Shown here in pieces: positions 51,526 to 60,896 of a stretch of DNA of 64,000 nt. A program made the position numbers and the translations under genes. The stretch comes from ZC4RG30 sp039917615. Its GTDB lineage: Bacteria > Pseudomonadota > Gammaproteobacteria > Steroidobacterales > Steroidobacteraceae. The stretch covers positions 186,001 through 250,000 of the forward strand of contig JBDSJD010000029.1 of the NCBI GenBank assembly GCA_039917615.1, in the 5' to 3' direction. Numbering within the stretch: the first letter of the stretch is position 1; each line of letters opens with the position of its first letter. The notes under the pieces were generated by a model. The model worked only from the letters and a program-made list of their open reading frames with translations, did no database searches and was not told the origin of the DNA.

Positions 51526-53304
51526 TCACGGCACGAAGCCCCGCGCCACGGCTGTCGACACAGTCCTGGGATTGATGGCTTTCGCCGCCTCGATGTCCTT
51601 CTCGCCGTCTGCTTTGGAACCCTTGCCCAGCTTTGCAAGGCCGCGGCTGTACAGCGCCCACACATTGCGCGGCTGTTGCTCTATCACCTTGTCCAGATCC
51701 GTGATCGCCTTTTCCCAGCTGCGCATTCGCACATGCAGCAGACCACGGGCCTCGAGTGGGAAGGCAATTCCGGGACGATCCCGTACGGCGTTGTTGCACT
51801 CAGAAAGCGCCTTGCCGAGATCCAGACCCAGCACCGCCCGCGCACGGCAGGTCAATGCGCGTGCGTCGGCGGCGCGGCCGTCGTCCCGGTGCAGTTCAAG
51901 CCACTGGTCGAACTCCGCCATGGCCTTGTCCTGGATGCCGGCGTTTGCGTAAAGGTTGCCAAGTGCAAAGTGTAAGTCGGCTTCTTTCGCAAGCATGGAT
52001 CGCGCTGCGTCGATATCGCTGATGGCGTCTTCACGGCCCAGGCCGGTGGCTTCGGAACGCGACAGCCGCATGCCTGCACGCATCACGCGTGCGTCTAAAT
52101 GATCGACCTGCAGGTTGATGGCCTGATCGAGGTCAGCCATTGCCTGCTGCCCCTGCCGGCTGTCCGCGTAGTACCTGGCTCGAAGATAGAAATACTCCGC
52201 CACATTCGGCTCAAGCGCGATGGCCCGCGTCAGGTCGCCAATCGCGCGCGGCAGATCGCCCCGCGCGGCGTAGATAGCACCGCGACGGCTGAACCCTTGG
52301 GCGTCGGCGGGATCACCGGTTGCCACGGCGTCGCCGGCAGCGGCGAGCGCTTCCGGGTTCGCACCGGCCTGCAGGTCAAACACCGGCCCGCCACGATAGG
52401 TGAACAGCACCTTGTTCGCGCTGTAGGCAACATAGATGCGGTGTGACAGAAAGAAGTCCGCACCCAGCAACATGTCGAAGTCAGCAAGCTCGATCTCGCC
52501 GAAACGCAGGCGCGTGTCCTTGATTTCCTCATCGCCGATCTTGAAACTCGCGACCGTAGCGAGCCACGTGCGCATGACACCCGTTCCGCCACCCCGCATC
52601 GGCTGGGCCTCCACGACTCCCGGAGAGTTCGGTTTGATGCCGGCGCGCTCCGCACTGCGCATGTTGAGCACCGACGAAGAAGCGCCGGTATCGAACATCA
52701 CGCGGATCTTCTTGCCGTTCACATAGGCGGTGCCGACGATATGCGGCTCGAACTTGGCGATCGGCTGGATCGCGACGCTGGAAAATTTCTCACCGGCTTT
52801 GACCCAGTAGGCCTTGTCGGCGTCCGTGCAACCCTCCGCCCGGAGCAGCCGGATGGCGCCGTTGCCCAGATCGTATTCCACGTCCGAAAATGAAAAGACA
52901 TTCTGGCCCAGCACACCTACGACATCGCCACCAATGGCATTGCGGGTAACGAGAAATTCCATGTCGTTGACGATTGCGCCGGCAAGCCCGAAATTCCTCA
53001 CCGTGGCCATCGTCGGCTGCTGGATGCCACCCACGCCCTTGAGCACGATGTTACCGGGCACCATCGTCTTGGGCAGATTCAGCCCTTCCGCGGTAGCGGC
53101 CGAAATGATGCTATAGAACGCACCGCTGTCGACCAGAAACTTCACATCCGTGCCGTTGATCTTGGCGGGGATCACTGGTTGGCTGCGCCGCATGGTGACG
53201 GGCAACTGCGCGAGGCCGGTCATCTTGCATGCGGCCAGGATCGGCACCGGTGCCGCCAGCAGCGCAAGGGAAACAACCGCGAACACAGGCAGTCGAGAGA
53301 CCAT
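51526..53304 (-). CDS. Double retropepsin-like aspartic protease with TPR repeats
   Basis: 592 residues from ATG 53304. A signal peptide ends near ILAA. Two aspartyl-protease motifs follow: VDSGA at about 59-62 and FDTGASSSVL at 205-209, each with a downstream GxDxLLG-like segment (LLGADFFLSHR). The C-terminal half has TPR-like helices (ADAQGFSRRGAIYAARGDLP, ALYSRGLAKLGKGSKADGEK). It is presumably periplasmic. Its substrate is unknown. Confidence 0.82.
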   Translation of the reverse strand: MVSRLPVFAVVSLALLAAPVPILAACKMTGLAQLPVTMRRSQPVIPAKINGTDVKFLVDSGAFYSIISAATAEGLNLPKTMVPGNIVLKGVGGIQQPTMATVRNFGLAGAIVNDMEFLVTRNAIGGDVVGVLGQNVFSFSDVEYDLGNGAIRLLRAEGCTDADKAYWVKAGEKFSSVAIQPIAKFEPHIVGTAYVNGKKIRVMFDTGASSSVLNMRSAERAGIKPNSPGVVEAQPMRGGGTGVMRTWLATVASFKIGDEEIKDTRLRFGEIELADFDMLLGADFFLSHRIYVAYSANKVLFTYRGGPVFDLQAGANPEALAAAGDAVATGDPADAQGFSRRGAIYAARGDLPRAIGDLTRAIALEPNVAEYFYLRARYYADSRQGQQAMADLDQAINLQVDHLDARVMRAGMRLSRSEATGLGREDAISDIDAARSMLAKEADLHFALGNLYANAGIQDKAMAEFDQWLELHRDDGRAADARALTCRARAVLGLDLGKALSECNNAVRDRPGIAFPLEARGLLHVRMRSWEKAITDLDKVIEQQPRNVWALYSRGLAKLGKGSKADGEKDIEAAKAINPRTVSTAVARGFVP

Positions 53305-53410
53305 GTCGCACCCCGGATTGATAGCACTCCCCAAGTGCTAAGGATACCGCGCTACTTCACCGGACGCTTGTTGTTGTCTCCTGACAGTTCGACACCGAAA
53401 TACCATGTCG

Positions 53411-54364
53411 CTAGGGGATACCGTTACAGACAGCCCTGTCCGCCTGGTCTGCGGGCATGCCCGCGTCGATCCAGCCCAGCAGCTTGCGGTTCTGGCTCGA
53501 GATCTTGCGCACGAAGTATTTCTCGGTGCGGACCAGCTCAGCTGCGTGACGTGGATCGTTTTCTATCCAGCGGGGCGCTACCCTCGCGATGTAATGCATC
53601 GGAGCGTTGTAGAGATTCCCATGACCGGCGTCAGTACTGACGCCGATTTGATGGCCGGCGCGTCTGCTAGCGCCAAGCAGAGTGTGGAAAAACATTTCGT
53701 CTGGAGCGAAGGTGGTTCGAAAAATCCGCCGCCATTTCGGATCGCTCGAGGCCATGTCAGCGACTTCCTTGAGTGACGCCAGACTCAACGCCCACCATTG
53801 ACTCCCCTGGATCAGCGCATGTGGCGCCAATTCCCGGGCGATCCCCCGTGGGAACTCGCGCGCAACCCGGTTGTAGATCTGGCGCAACCAGTGATCGAGT
53901 CTTGTCAGGCGGCGTGACTTCATGAGCCCATCGGGGAAAAACGGGGCATTTCGCCAGTGGCGGCCCACGTTGTTCCAGATTTCGGAACCTGGAGGAATTC
54001 TGACCATCTGCATCAGATCGTTATCAGGATGAGCTGCAAGGAAGTCTGCCAGCGGCCCGACGCCGCGCAGGGGATAGCAATGACCGGACAGCAGCACGGT
54101 GTGGCGCGCGCCACCATCGTGCAGCACTGCCTGTATAAGGGCCAGTGTTGCGTCCACAACCGTGATATGGGCCCAGTGAACCGCCAGCCGGGGCTGAATG
54201 ACTATCGCATTCGTGCAGCGGCGCAGGCTGTTGATATCGACGCGCGTTGCCTTGATATCGACATGTATATACACCGGATGCGGGGCGAGCTTGTTGACCA
54301 GGCGGACCAGGTGCTCGCCGTCATCGTGCGCAAGAATTAGAAAGGCCAAGCCATGCATCGCCAT
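53411..54364 (-). CDS. GT14-type (core-2/I-branching) glycosyltransferase
   Basis: 317 residues. LAFLILAHDDGEHLVRLVNK, VYIHVDIKA, HTVLLSGHCYPLR and GSQWWALS are typical of the beta-1,6-N-acetylglucosaminyltransferase family. The donor is likely UDP-GlcNAc, but not proven. It is divergent from the OCH1-like gene; 160 bases lie between. Confidence 0.85.
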   Translation of the reverse strand: MAMHGLAFLILAHDDGEHLVRLVNKLAPHPVYIHVDIKATRVDINSLRRCTNAIVIQPRLAVHWAHITVVDATLALIQAVLHDGGARHTVLLSGHCYPLRGVGPLADFLAAHPDNDLMQMVRIPPGSEIWNNVGRHWRNAPFFPDGLMKSRRLTRLDHWLRQIYNRVAREFPRGIARELAPHALIQGSQWWALSLASLKEVADMASSDPKWRRIFRTTFAPDEMFFHTLLGASRRAGHQIGVSTDAGHGNLYNAPMHYIARVAPRWIENDPRHAAELVRTEKYFVRKISSQNRKLLGWIDAGMPADQADRAVCNGIP

Positions 54365-54525
54365 TGGCCCCTGTTACAACCACCGCATCGCGTTATGAAT
54401 ATGTAAATAGAGATCAGGGCGTCCGGCACAACGCAACGACAGCCTGTGTTTAATGTTATCGATGGTCGGCGCGATCTGCAAACGGTGGCGTTGACATTCG
54501 ATCAACGCTGCTGCGATATGTAGTC

Positions 54526-55476
54526 GTGCCACTGGATTTCCTCTCAATTTGCAAGGCGCTTCGCGAAGCAGGATCCAAACGACTGTGTTTGCTGGTGCTG
54601 CTGCTGGAGCTGGGGTTCCAGCGTTTGTTGCAGGCAGACACGAGCCGCGACAGTGAATTGCCGACAGGCGACCCCCCAGAGACTACAGATTACCCAAGCG
54701 GAATTCCCCGTCTGATCTTCCAGACATGGAAGACCCGCACCCAGCTCCCGGCCAACTATATGCACTGGAGCGCAAGTTTCCAGCAGGTGCATCCGGAATA
54801 TCGACACGTTCTCTGGGGAGACTCGGAAAACCGCGCCTTCATAACCCGCGAGTTTCCATGGTTCCTGCCTTTCTACGATGCCTATCCCAGGGAGATTTTC
54901 CGGGCCGACATGGTGCGGCCATTCTTCCTGTTCCACTACGGCGGTGTCTATTCGGACCTCGACACGGAGTGCCTCCGCCCTCTTGACGAGGTTCTCGGTC
55001 GCGGCGACGTCGTGCTCGGCACCATGGGCGAGGATGCGAGCGCAGGTGACTGCATTCCGAACGCGATGATGGCGTCTGCACCCCGTCAACTGTTCTGGAT
55101 GCTTGTCATCACGATGGCGATCGAGAAGTTGCGCGAGTTCAACGATCCGGCTGCGGTGTCGATTGCGGGCCCGGAGAAGATCTCCGGGCCCGTATTGTTG
55201 AAGGCTGCGGTCGAATATTACCGGCACTCGACCCAGCTGGACGTACGCAGGCGTTGTGCATGGGTATTGCAACAACTCGCGCCGGCGGTGCACGCAGAAG
55301 CTGGCGAGGTGGTGCTTCTGGCGGCGTCGAACTGGTACCCGATCAACTGGATCAATCCCCTGCATCAGATATTCAGGCGCCGAATGCTCCGGCGACGATT
55401 CCTGCCGAACCGGCGGCTGGTCCGCCTGCTGTTTCCCAAGGCGTCGCTCATCACATATTGGACACATTCCTGGTGA
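54526..55476 (+). CDS. OCH1-like glycosyltransferase (sugar-binding DXD)
   Basis: 316 residues from GTG 54526. A hydrophobic stretch (about 20-30) may anchor it. IPRLIFQTWKT, PEYRHVLWGD and FRADMVRPFFLFHYGGVYSD lead to the DXD pair D144/D146. The C terminus has a TYWTHSW end. This fold is common in eukaryotic mannosyltransferases and bacterial capsule enzymes. It precedes the flippase gene by 27 bases. Confidence 0.85.
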   Translation: MPLDFLSICKALREAGSKRLCLLVLLLELGFQRLLQADTSRDSELPTGDPPETTDYPSGIPRLIFQTWKTRTQLPANYMHWSASFQQVHPEYRHVLWGDSENRAFITREFPWFLPFYDAYPREIFRADMVRPFFLFHYGGVYSDLDTECLRPLDEVLGRGDVVLGTMGEDASAGDCIPNAMMASAPRQLFWMLVITMAIEKLREFNDPAAVSIAGPEKISGPVLLKAAVEYYRHSTQLDVRRRCAWVLQQLAPAVHAEAGEVVLLAASNWYPINWINPLHQIFRRRMLRRRFLPNRRLVRLLFPKASLITYWTHSW

Positions 55477-55503
55477 CACAGGCTGCGGGACGACGTGCCA
55501 TGA

Positions 55504-56910
55504 GTGATACTGCACTGTCTTAGACCACAGCGCGGCCTGCGATTGGCAACCAAATTCGACCTGCTTTCCCGATTCCAGACCCACGGCCACGGGGAAAAGC
55601 GCAGCGCGCTGTATCGGCTCGCCATCATCAGTTCAGGCGTCAGCAAGGTCTTCGGCTTGGCATTGCAGGCGCTGGCGGTGCCGCTGATTTTTCGCTCCCT
55701 GGGCGAGCTTCACTACAACCTCTACACCGCGCTGACTGCCATCCTCAGCACCATCGTGCTGGTGCAAATGGGAGCCGGGCCTGGACTAACCAAGGGTATC
55801 GCACGCGCCAACGCCATAGGTAATCGCGAGCAGGAAGCCGCGCTGATGCGCGCCGCCTTCAGGCTGGCGGCCGGCGCCGCGTTGATTGGTTGCTCCGTGC
55901 TTCTGGCAGTCGTCCATCAGGTGCCAATTGGCACGCTATTCAACGACACATTTGTTCCCTACTCCGACGAGATCATTGCGACTACCGACCTGTGCGTGAT
56001 GCTGCTTGCCATCCAGGTGCTGGCGGGCGTGGTGGATTCCGCGCTGGCCGGATATCAGGAGCAGGTGTACACCAACCTGGCGGCGATGCTGGCCAATATT
56101 GCCTCCCTCGTACTGCTCATCATCGTGTGCAGCGGCCAGCCGACGATCTTCCAGATCGTGATGGTGGTATTCGGTGTTCCGACATTCTTTCGCATCCTGA
56201 ACCTGGGGTTCCTTGCGGCACGCCGCACTTACCTGTTGAGCAACTTCTTTGGCTCGGCAAGCGGGTCTTACAAGGTGCTGCTGATGGTGGGGCTTGGCTT
56301 CTGGGGCATCGAGGCCGCCAGCGTGATGGAACAGATGACTGGCAACCAGGTCCTCATCCACCTGAGTTCTGGGCCTGAGACCGCCATCTTCAATGCGATC
56401 TTCAAGTACGTGGGGCTGGCAGGCTCCGTGGCGACCATGGTAACCCTGCCATTGTGGCCAGCATTCACCGACGCCATCGTGCACCGGGACATCACCTGGA
56501 TCAGCCGCTCGCTGCGCCGGCTGCGGACATGGCTGATGGCCTATGCCTGCGCGATTGCACTGGGACTGGCCATTCTCGGCCCGTGGCTGCTCCATGTGGT
56601 GGTCGGCATCAACACAGAAGGCAGATTCTGGCTGTTCCTGGTATTCGGCCTTTATTTCATCGCGCTGATCTGGGGCCACTTGCATCATGTCACGCTGATG
56701 GGCATAGCCAGCCTTTGGCAACTGGCGCTGGTCCTTGTCGTGGAGAACATCGTGATGCTGCTGCTGGGCCTCGTGCTGGTGCCCAGGTTCGGCGCCGTCG
56801 GAATGGCGCTGTCTTATCTCATCGCGATCCTGGCGCTGCCTGCCTGGCTCCTGCCACGGATGCTGCGCAACGCACTGCAGCGGATTGCCGGTACGCCAGC
56901 GATGCCCTGA
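55504..56910 (+). CDS. Polysaccharide flippase (MATE/Wzx-like)
   Basis: 468 residues from GTG 55504; a TTG 48 bases later is also possible. About 12-14 membrane helices, with ALQALAVPLIFRSLGELHYN, GAGPGLTKGIARANA and GAVGMALSYLIAI. It likely moves lipid-linked repeat units across the inner membrane. It converges on the acyltransferase gene with a 9-base gap. Confidence 0.86.
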   Translation: MILHCLRPQRGLRLATKFDLLSRFQTHGHGEKRSALYRLAIISSGVSKVFGLALQALAVPLIFRSLGELHYNLYTALTAILSTIVLVQMGAGPGLTKGIARANAIGNREQEAALMRAAFRLAAGAALIGCSVLLAVVHQVPIGTLFNDTFVPYSDEIIATTDLCVMLLAIQVLAGVVDSALAGYQEQVYTNLAAMLANIASLVLLIIVCSGQPTIFQIVMVVFGVPTFFRILNLGFLAARRTYLLSNFFGSASGSYKVLLMVGLGFWGIEAASVMEQMTGNQVLIHLSSGPETAIFNAIFKYVGLAGSVATMVTLPLWPAFTDAIVHRDITWISRSLRRLRTWLMAYACAIALGLAILGPWLLHVVVGINTEGRFWLFLVFGLYFIALIWGHLHHVTLMGIASLWQLALVLVVENIVMLLLGLVLVPRFGAVGMALSYLIAILALPAWLLPRMLRNALQRIAGTPAMP

Positions 56911-56919
56911 GACAGGCGA

Positions 56920-57486
56920 TCAGTCAGCCGGCTTTTCAAACCGCCATTTGATGAAACGGCAAGGATTGCCACCGTAAATGCCTTCGGCTTCCAGGGATTT
57001 GTGCACGACGGACAGTGGCGTCACCACTGCGGAGCGGCCGATGGTCACACCCATCTGCACCACGCAGCCTGTAGAAACCCACACGCCATCTTCAATGACG
57101 ATGGGCGCAACGCGCAGGACCATGTCGGTGCTCACGCCATGCGAGCCTGAAGAAAGAAACGCGTTCTGCGAAAGGCATACATGCGAGCCCACCTGGACGC
57201 GCGCATGGTTCCAGATCCACACACCTTCACCAAACCAGCAGTGGTCGCCGACCTCGAGTTCCCACGGAAATTTCACGCGAATGGCCTGCATGAAGCGGCA
57301 ACCAGTGCCGATCTTCGCGCCAAACAGGCGCAGCAGGCCAATTCGCCACGACGAAATAACAAGCAGGCGGTTGTTGACCAGCAGCGCTTCGACCACGAGC
57401 CATGCAAGCCGCACGAAAAAGCCGCGCGCCGGCACATAGTCGCCCCGGTCCGCACGCGACAGGTCTATGACCCGCCGCTTAGCCAT
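56920..57486 (-). CDS. Left-handed beta-helix (hexapeptide) acyltransferase
   Basis: 188 residues. The WcaF-like core is GAKIGTGCRFMQAIRVKFPW, VWIWNHARVQVG and VSTGCVVQMGVTIGRSAVV, with imperfect hexapeptide repeats. It likely O-acetylates sugar residues of the polymer. Its start overlaps the GT4 stop by 8 bases. Confidence 0.88.
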   Translation of the reverse strand: MAKRRVIDLSRADRGDYVPARGFFVRLAWLVVEALLVNNRLLVISSWRIGLLRLFGAKIGTGCRFMQAIRVKFPWELEVGDHCWFGEGVWIWNHARVQVGSHVCLSQNAFLSSGSHGVSTDMVLRVAPIVIEDGVWVSTGCVVQMGVTIGRSAVVTPLSVVHKSLEAEGIYGGNPCRFIKWRFEKPAD

Positions 57487-58717
57487 GTCGGCGCGCCTGC
57501 AACTCGGGCTGGTTCAGGGTCTCGACGATGCGCCGTCTGAAGGCACTCCAGGAGAGCGAATCCGCGAACCGGACGATGGCGCCATGATCCATGGCGCCCG
57601 CCGCGCGCAACCGTTCCGTTTCACGCAATACACTGCAGATCTGCTCGACATTGCCCGGCTCGACCAGCCGCGCCATGTCGCCGGGCAGACCAAGGTCGGG
57701 AACGCCGGTGTTTGGCGTGCCGATGAGGAAGCAGCCGGAGGCCAATGCCTCGAGGTAGACGAGACCAAACCCCTCGTACAGCGACGGCATGACAAAGATG
57801 TGTGCGGCGGCAAATGCTTCCAGCACTTCGGCGCGCGACACCGCCCCGCTGTACTCGATCCCCGGCTGGTCAAGCAGAGGCTCGAAACCCGGATCGAGTT
57901 TCGAACAGATCACCCGCAGCGTCGAATTCTCCAGCCGGGCCTGCTTCCAGGCGTGAAGCAGATGATGCAGGCCCTTGCGCTGCATGCCCTGGCCGACGAA
58001 CAGGAATTGCGTGCGCGCCGAAGTCTTCGGCGCCGGCGCGGCGCGACGGATGGGTTCCGCGCCGTACGGAACGACCCTGATGCGTTCGGCTGGCACGCCA
58101 TGATGGATCAGGGAATGGCGGGTGAAGGAACTTGCGCAGATGATGAAATCCGCCAGCGCAATTTCGGAATCGATGCGTGCCTTGAGCACTTCGTTCACCA
58201 GCTCCGTGGCATTGTTCACCGACCACGCGCACTCGGGGAACCTTGCGAAATCGGCCGTCAGAATTTCGTGACCCAGCGTTGGATGGGGGTGATAGAAAAA
58301 CAGCCCCTTCTGACGGCGCGCGAGGCGGGCATCGGTGAAGGCCTCCAGCGCATACTGCGAGTACAGCAGCAGATCCGCCGAACCCGCGGCCGCGATATCC
58401 GCCGCGTTCCTCGATAGTTGCTCGTCGACCTGCAGGTACCAACCATCGCCGCCTGCGTCGCGGGCCTCGTGATACACCTGCAGCAACAATGCCTTCAGCG
58501 ACGAATGCACCATGTTGCCGGGCAAACCGGCCGTGTGTCTGCGCCTCAGTCGCTTCGGGGTGAGCCGCTGGACTAGCGCGTTGTCCGACCGGTAGAAATC
58601 AGTGACCAGTGCTTCAAGCATGCCGGCGGCGTGCAGCGCGAGCGGGACCTGGTAGCAGTCGCGGTCGCGATTGAACGCCACCACGAACTTCCGCGCAGCA
58701 TCCGCTTGCCTGTTCAC
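57479..58717 (-). CDS. GT4-family glycosyltransferase
   Basis: 412 residues from GTG 58717; a longer frame to 58795 overlaps the next gene. N-terminal FVVAFNRDRDCYQVPLALHA; donor-binding RTQFLFVGQGMQRKGLHHLL and FVMPSLYEGFGLVYLEALAS (E-x7-E motif). Activated-sugar and acceptor are unknown. It acts in the cytoplasm on the growing oligosaccharide. Confidence 0.88.
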   Translation of the reverse strand: MNRQADAARKFVVAFNRDRDCYQVPLALHAAGMLEALVTDFYRSDNALVQRLTPKRLRRRHTAGLPGNMVHSSLKALLLQVYHEARDAGGDGWYLQVDEQLSRNAADIAAAGSADLLLYSQYALEAFTDARLARRQKGLFFYHPHPTLGHEILTADFARFPECAWSVNNATELVNEVLKARIDSEIALADFIICASSFTRHSLIHHGVPAERIRVVPYGAEPIRRAAPAPKTSARTQFLFVGQGMQRKGLHHLLHAWKQARLENSTLRVICSKLDPGFEPLLDQPGIEYSGAVSRAEVLEAFAAAHIFVMPSLYEGFGLVYLEALASGCFLIGTPNTGVPDLGLPGDMARLVEPGNVEQICSVLRETERLRAAGAMDHGAIVRFADSLSWSAFRRRIVETLNQPELQARRHG

Positions 58718-58758
58718 TGGAAGAATTCCTGGCCCATCAACTTCCCTTTTCGCACGAT

Positions 58759-59973
58759 TCAGGCTTTCCCGCGACCCAGCGCGATGGCGTCGCACACCGC
58801 TGCGCCGAATCTCTCCGGCAGGTGCGCCAGCGACAGGCGCGCCGCACTGCGGCGATAGCCGTCCAGCGCCCCCGCATCGCGCAACAAACCGACGACACGC
58901 ACCCTGATGTCTTCAGGATCGTCGATATTGACGCAGATGCCGACCTTGTTCTTTGTCACCAGCCACGACAGCAGGCCGTAATCCGGGCCGATGACCGGCA
59001 GGGAGCACGACATTGCCTGGGAAAAAACGCCGCTCATCGTACTGTGATTGCGATACGCAACCCAGACCACATCGGCTGCGGCGAAGGCCAGTTCCTGCAG
59101 CCTTGCATCGGCATGCGCGAGGCGCGTTACCAGGATCCCCTGCTCACGCTGCTGCTGGTACCGGGCGCCGTCGAGCGCGGTTCGCGACGCCTCGTCGGGC
59201 TTGCCCACCACCAGGATCCGCAGCCGTTCGGCCAGCGCGCAGCCGGCAACCGCATCGATCAATGACCCGAACGCCTTGCGTTCGTCGATCGACCCGTAGA
59301 TCAGGATCACCTTGTCCGCTGGCGAGAACCCGAACGCCGCCTTCGCCTCGTTGGTACCGCAACTCGGTGGCGTCATACCGATCTCTGGCACGTAGACCAT
59401 CTTGCGGTACCTGGGCGCGGCCTTGCCCTTGCAATAGTCTGCAAGGCTTGGGTCCGCGGTGGTCACCACTTTCAGACTCGCCTTGCCGAGCAGATTGGAA
59501 AGCGACAAGGCGCCCAGCGATTCGGGCATCCGGCGATGCGTCGGCAATCCGATCATCCCAAGATGAAACCTGACGCGCATCACCATGCCGCCCATCGGCA
59601 CGGGTCTGGACGGCGCGCCCAGCACCTGGATGGCCTTGTCCATGTAATCGATGTTCGGCGCATAGACGAAATCGCAGGGTCGATTGGCGAGCTTGAGTGA
59701 GTTTCGTACCGAGTGCCACTGGGTGAACTGGTAGCGCAGCATCGACAGCGCCGATACCGATTCGGGCATATCCACCCAGTACGGCGAAAACACCAGGTTC
59801 GAAGCGCCCACCAGATCTTTGATCTGGTCGAAGTAGGGACTGTTCCTTTCCCTTTCGTGACTGGGTGTCAGGACGGTCACGTTCCAGCCGCGACGAACCG
59901 CCGCAGTCGTGATTTCGACCAGATAGGCGCCACGATGACCGTGGATGGTGGTCTCGAATATCGTGAGATTCAC
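58759..59973 (-). CDS. Glycosyltransferase, GT4-like
   Basis: 404 residues from GTG 59973, with CGGAG upstream. TIFETTIHGHRGAYLVEITT, then VILIYGSIDERKAFGSLIDA and STMSGVFSQAMSCSLPVIGP. It looks like a GT-B enzyme with a weaker E-x7-E motif. The sugar is unknown. It overlaps the preceding methyltransferase region only in spacing (19 bases). Confidence 0.82.
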   Translation of the reverse strand: MNLTIFETTIHGHRGAYLVEITTAAVRRGWNVTVLTPSHERERNSPYFDQIKDLVGASNLVFSPYWVDMPESVSALSMLRYQFTQWHSVRNSLKLANRPCDFVYAPNIDYMDKAIQVLGAPSRPVPMGGMVMRVRFHLGMIGLPTHRRMPESLGALSLSNLLGKASLKVVTTADPSLADYCKGKAAPRYRKMVYVPEIGMTPPSCGTNEAKAAFGFSPADKVILIYGSIDERKAFGSLIDAVAGCALAERLRILVVGKPDEASRTALDGARYQQQREQGILVTRLAHADARLQELAFAAADVVWVAYRNHSTMSGVFSQAMSCSLPVIGPDYGLLSWLVTKNKVGICVNIDDPEDIRVRVVGLLRDAGALDGYRRSAARLSLAHLPERFGAAVCDAIALGRGKA

Positions 59974-59992
59974 GGCCGCCACTCCGGCGCAA

Positions 59993-60838
59993 CTAGCCGC
60001 CCGTACGCTCCAGGATCCAGAAAGCGGAACTGGGCGCGAGCTTCCTGAAAAAACTTTCGCGCCAGTAACGCACGTTCCACTGCATGGCGCGGCATATCAG
60101 CGAATCGAGCACAACGATCGGCATCACTGAAAGGGGTGTGGGAAAACCCAGCTTCTTGCCGATCGCTATCAGCGGATTGAACATGCAGGGGCGGCGGGCA
60201 ACGATCCGGAAACCGGTTTTCTTTACGAGATTGTCGAACCATTCGATTGGCAGCCCCCGTTCGTTCGCCGTCAATCCGGGCCGCGCCTTGCGCCAGTCGC
60301 CCATTGAACAGATAGGCTCGCGCAGCACGAACAAACCGCCCGGCGCCAGGATCCGGGCGATTTCTCCAACCACGTGGCTGACATTCGGAATGTGGTGCAG
60401 CACACCGAATGATGCCGCCAGATCCGCGGAGCCGTCCGCGAGCGGAATGTCCCCCAGCACGGTAGGCTTCAGGAACTGCGCCGGTTTGCCGCCGATCTCG
60501 CTCCGCCACCATTTTTCCGCCGGTTCGATGGCAACGAAACGGCGTACTACCGGCGCCAAAGGCTCGATGTCCGTGCCGGCGGCGCAGCCCAGCGCCACGC
60601 AGGTATCGAACTTGCGATTCAGCAGTGAACCGATCGCGTGGAAGCGATTCAACGCTGCGTATTCGTAGTCGTATTTGTTTTCCTCGTCGGCGATCTTGTA
60701 GTGGGTGGTTATCAGATCGAAGTAACCGCTGACTTCTGTCTCGTACCACTGCTCGATCTGCGCGGGGGAAAAACTGTCACCGTAGAGCGACCGGCCAGAC
60801 AGCTCGTCTTCAGATGCAGGGGGTGCTGTTACTGGCAT
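59993..60838 (-). CDS. Class I SAM-dependent methyltransferase
   Basis: 281 residues from ATG 60838; an alternative ATG at 60919 would overlap epsG. Motif I is TCVALGCAAGTDIEPLAP; a Phe-Gly-VLHH segment follows (SFGVLHHIPNVSHVVGEIAR) and ILAPGGLFVLREP. It may methylate a sugar of the polysaccharide. Located between epsG and the glycosyltransferases. Confidence 0.82.
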   Translation of the reverse strand: MPVTAPPASEDELSGRSLYGDSFSPAQIEQWYETEVSGYFDLITTHYKIADEENKYDYEYAALNRFHAIGSLLNRKFDTCVALGCAAGTDIEPLAPVVRRFVAIEPAEKWWRSEIGGKPAQFLKPTVLGDIPLADGSADLAASFGVLHHIPNVSHVVGEIARILAPGGLFVLREPICSMGDWRKARPGLTANERGLPIEWFDNLVKKTGFRIVARRPCMFNPLIAIGKKLGFPTPLSVMPIVVLDSLICRAMQWNVRYWRESFFRKLAPSSAFWILERTGG

Positions 60839-60896
60839 ATTTTGAGATTGATTGCAGCGCGTTGGCGGTTGAGGAAGACGTCCATCTGAGGCCCGT

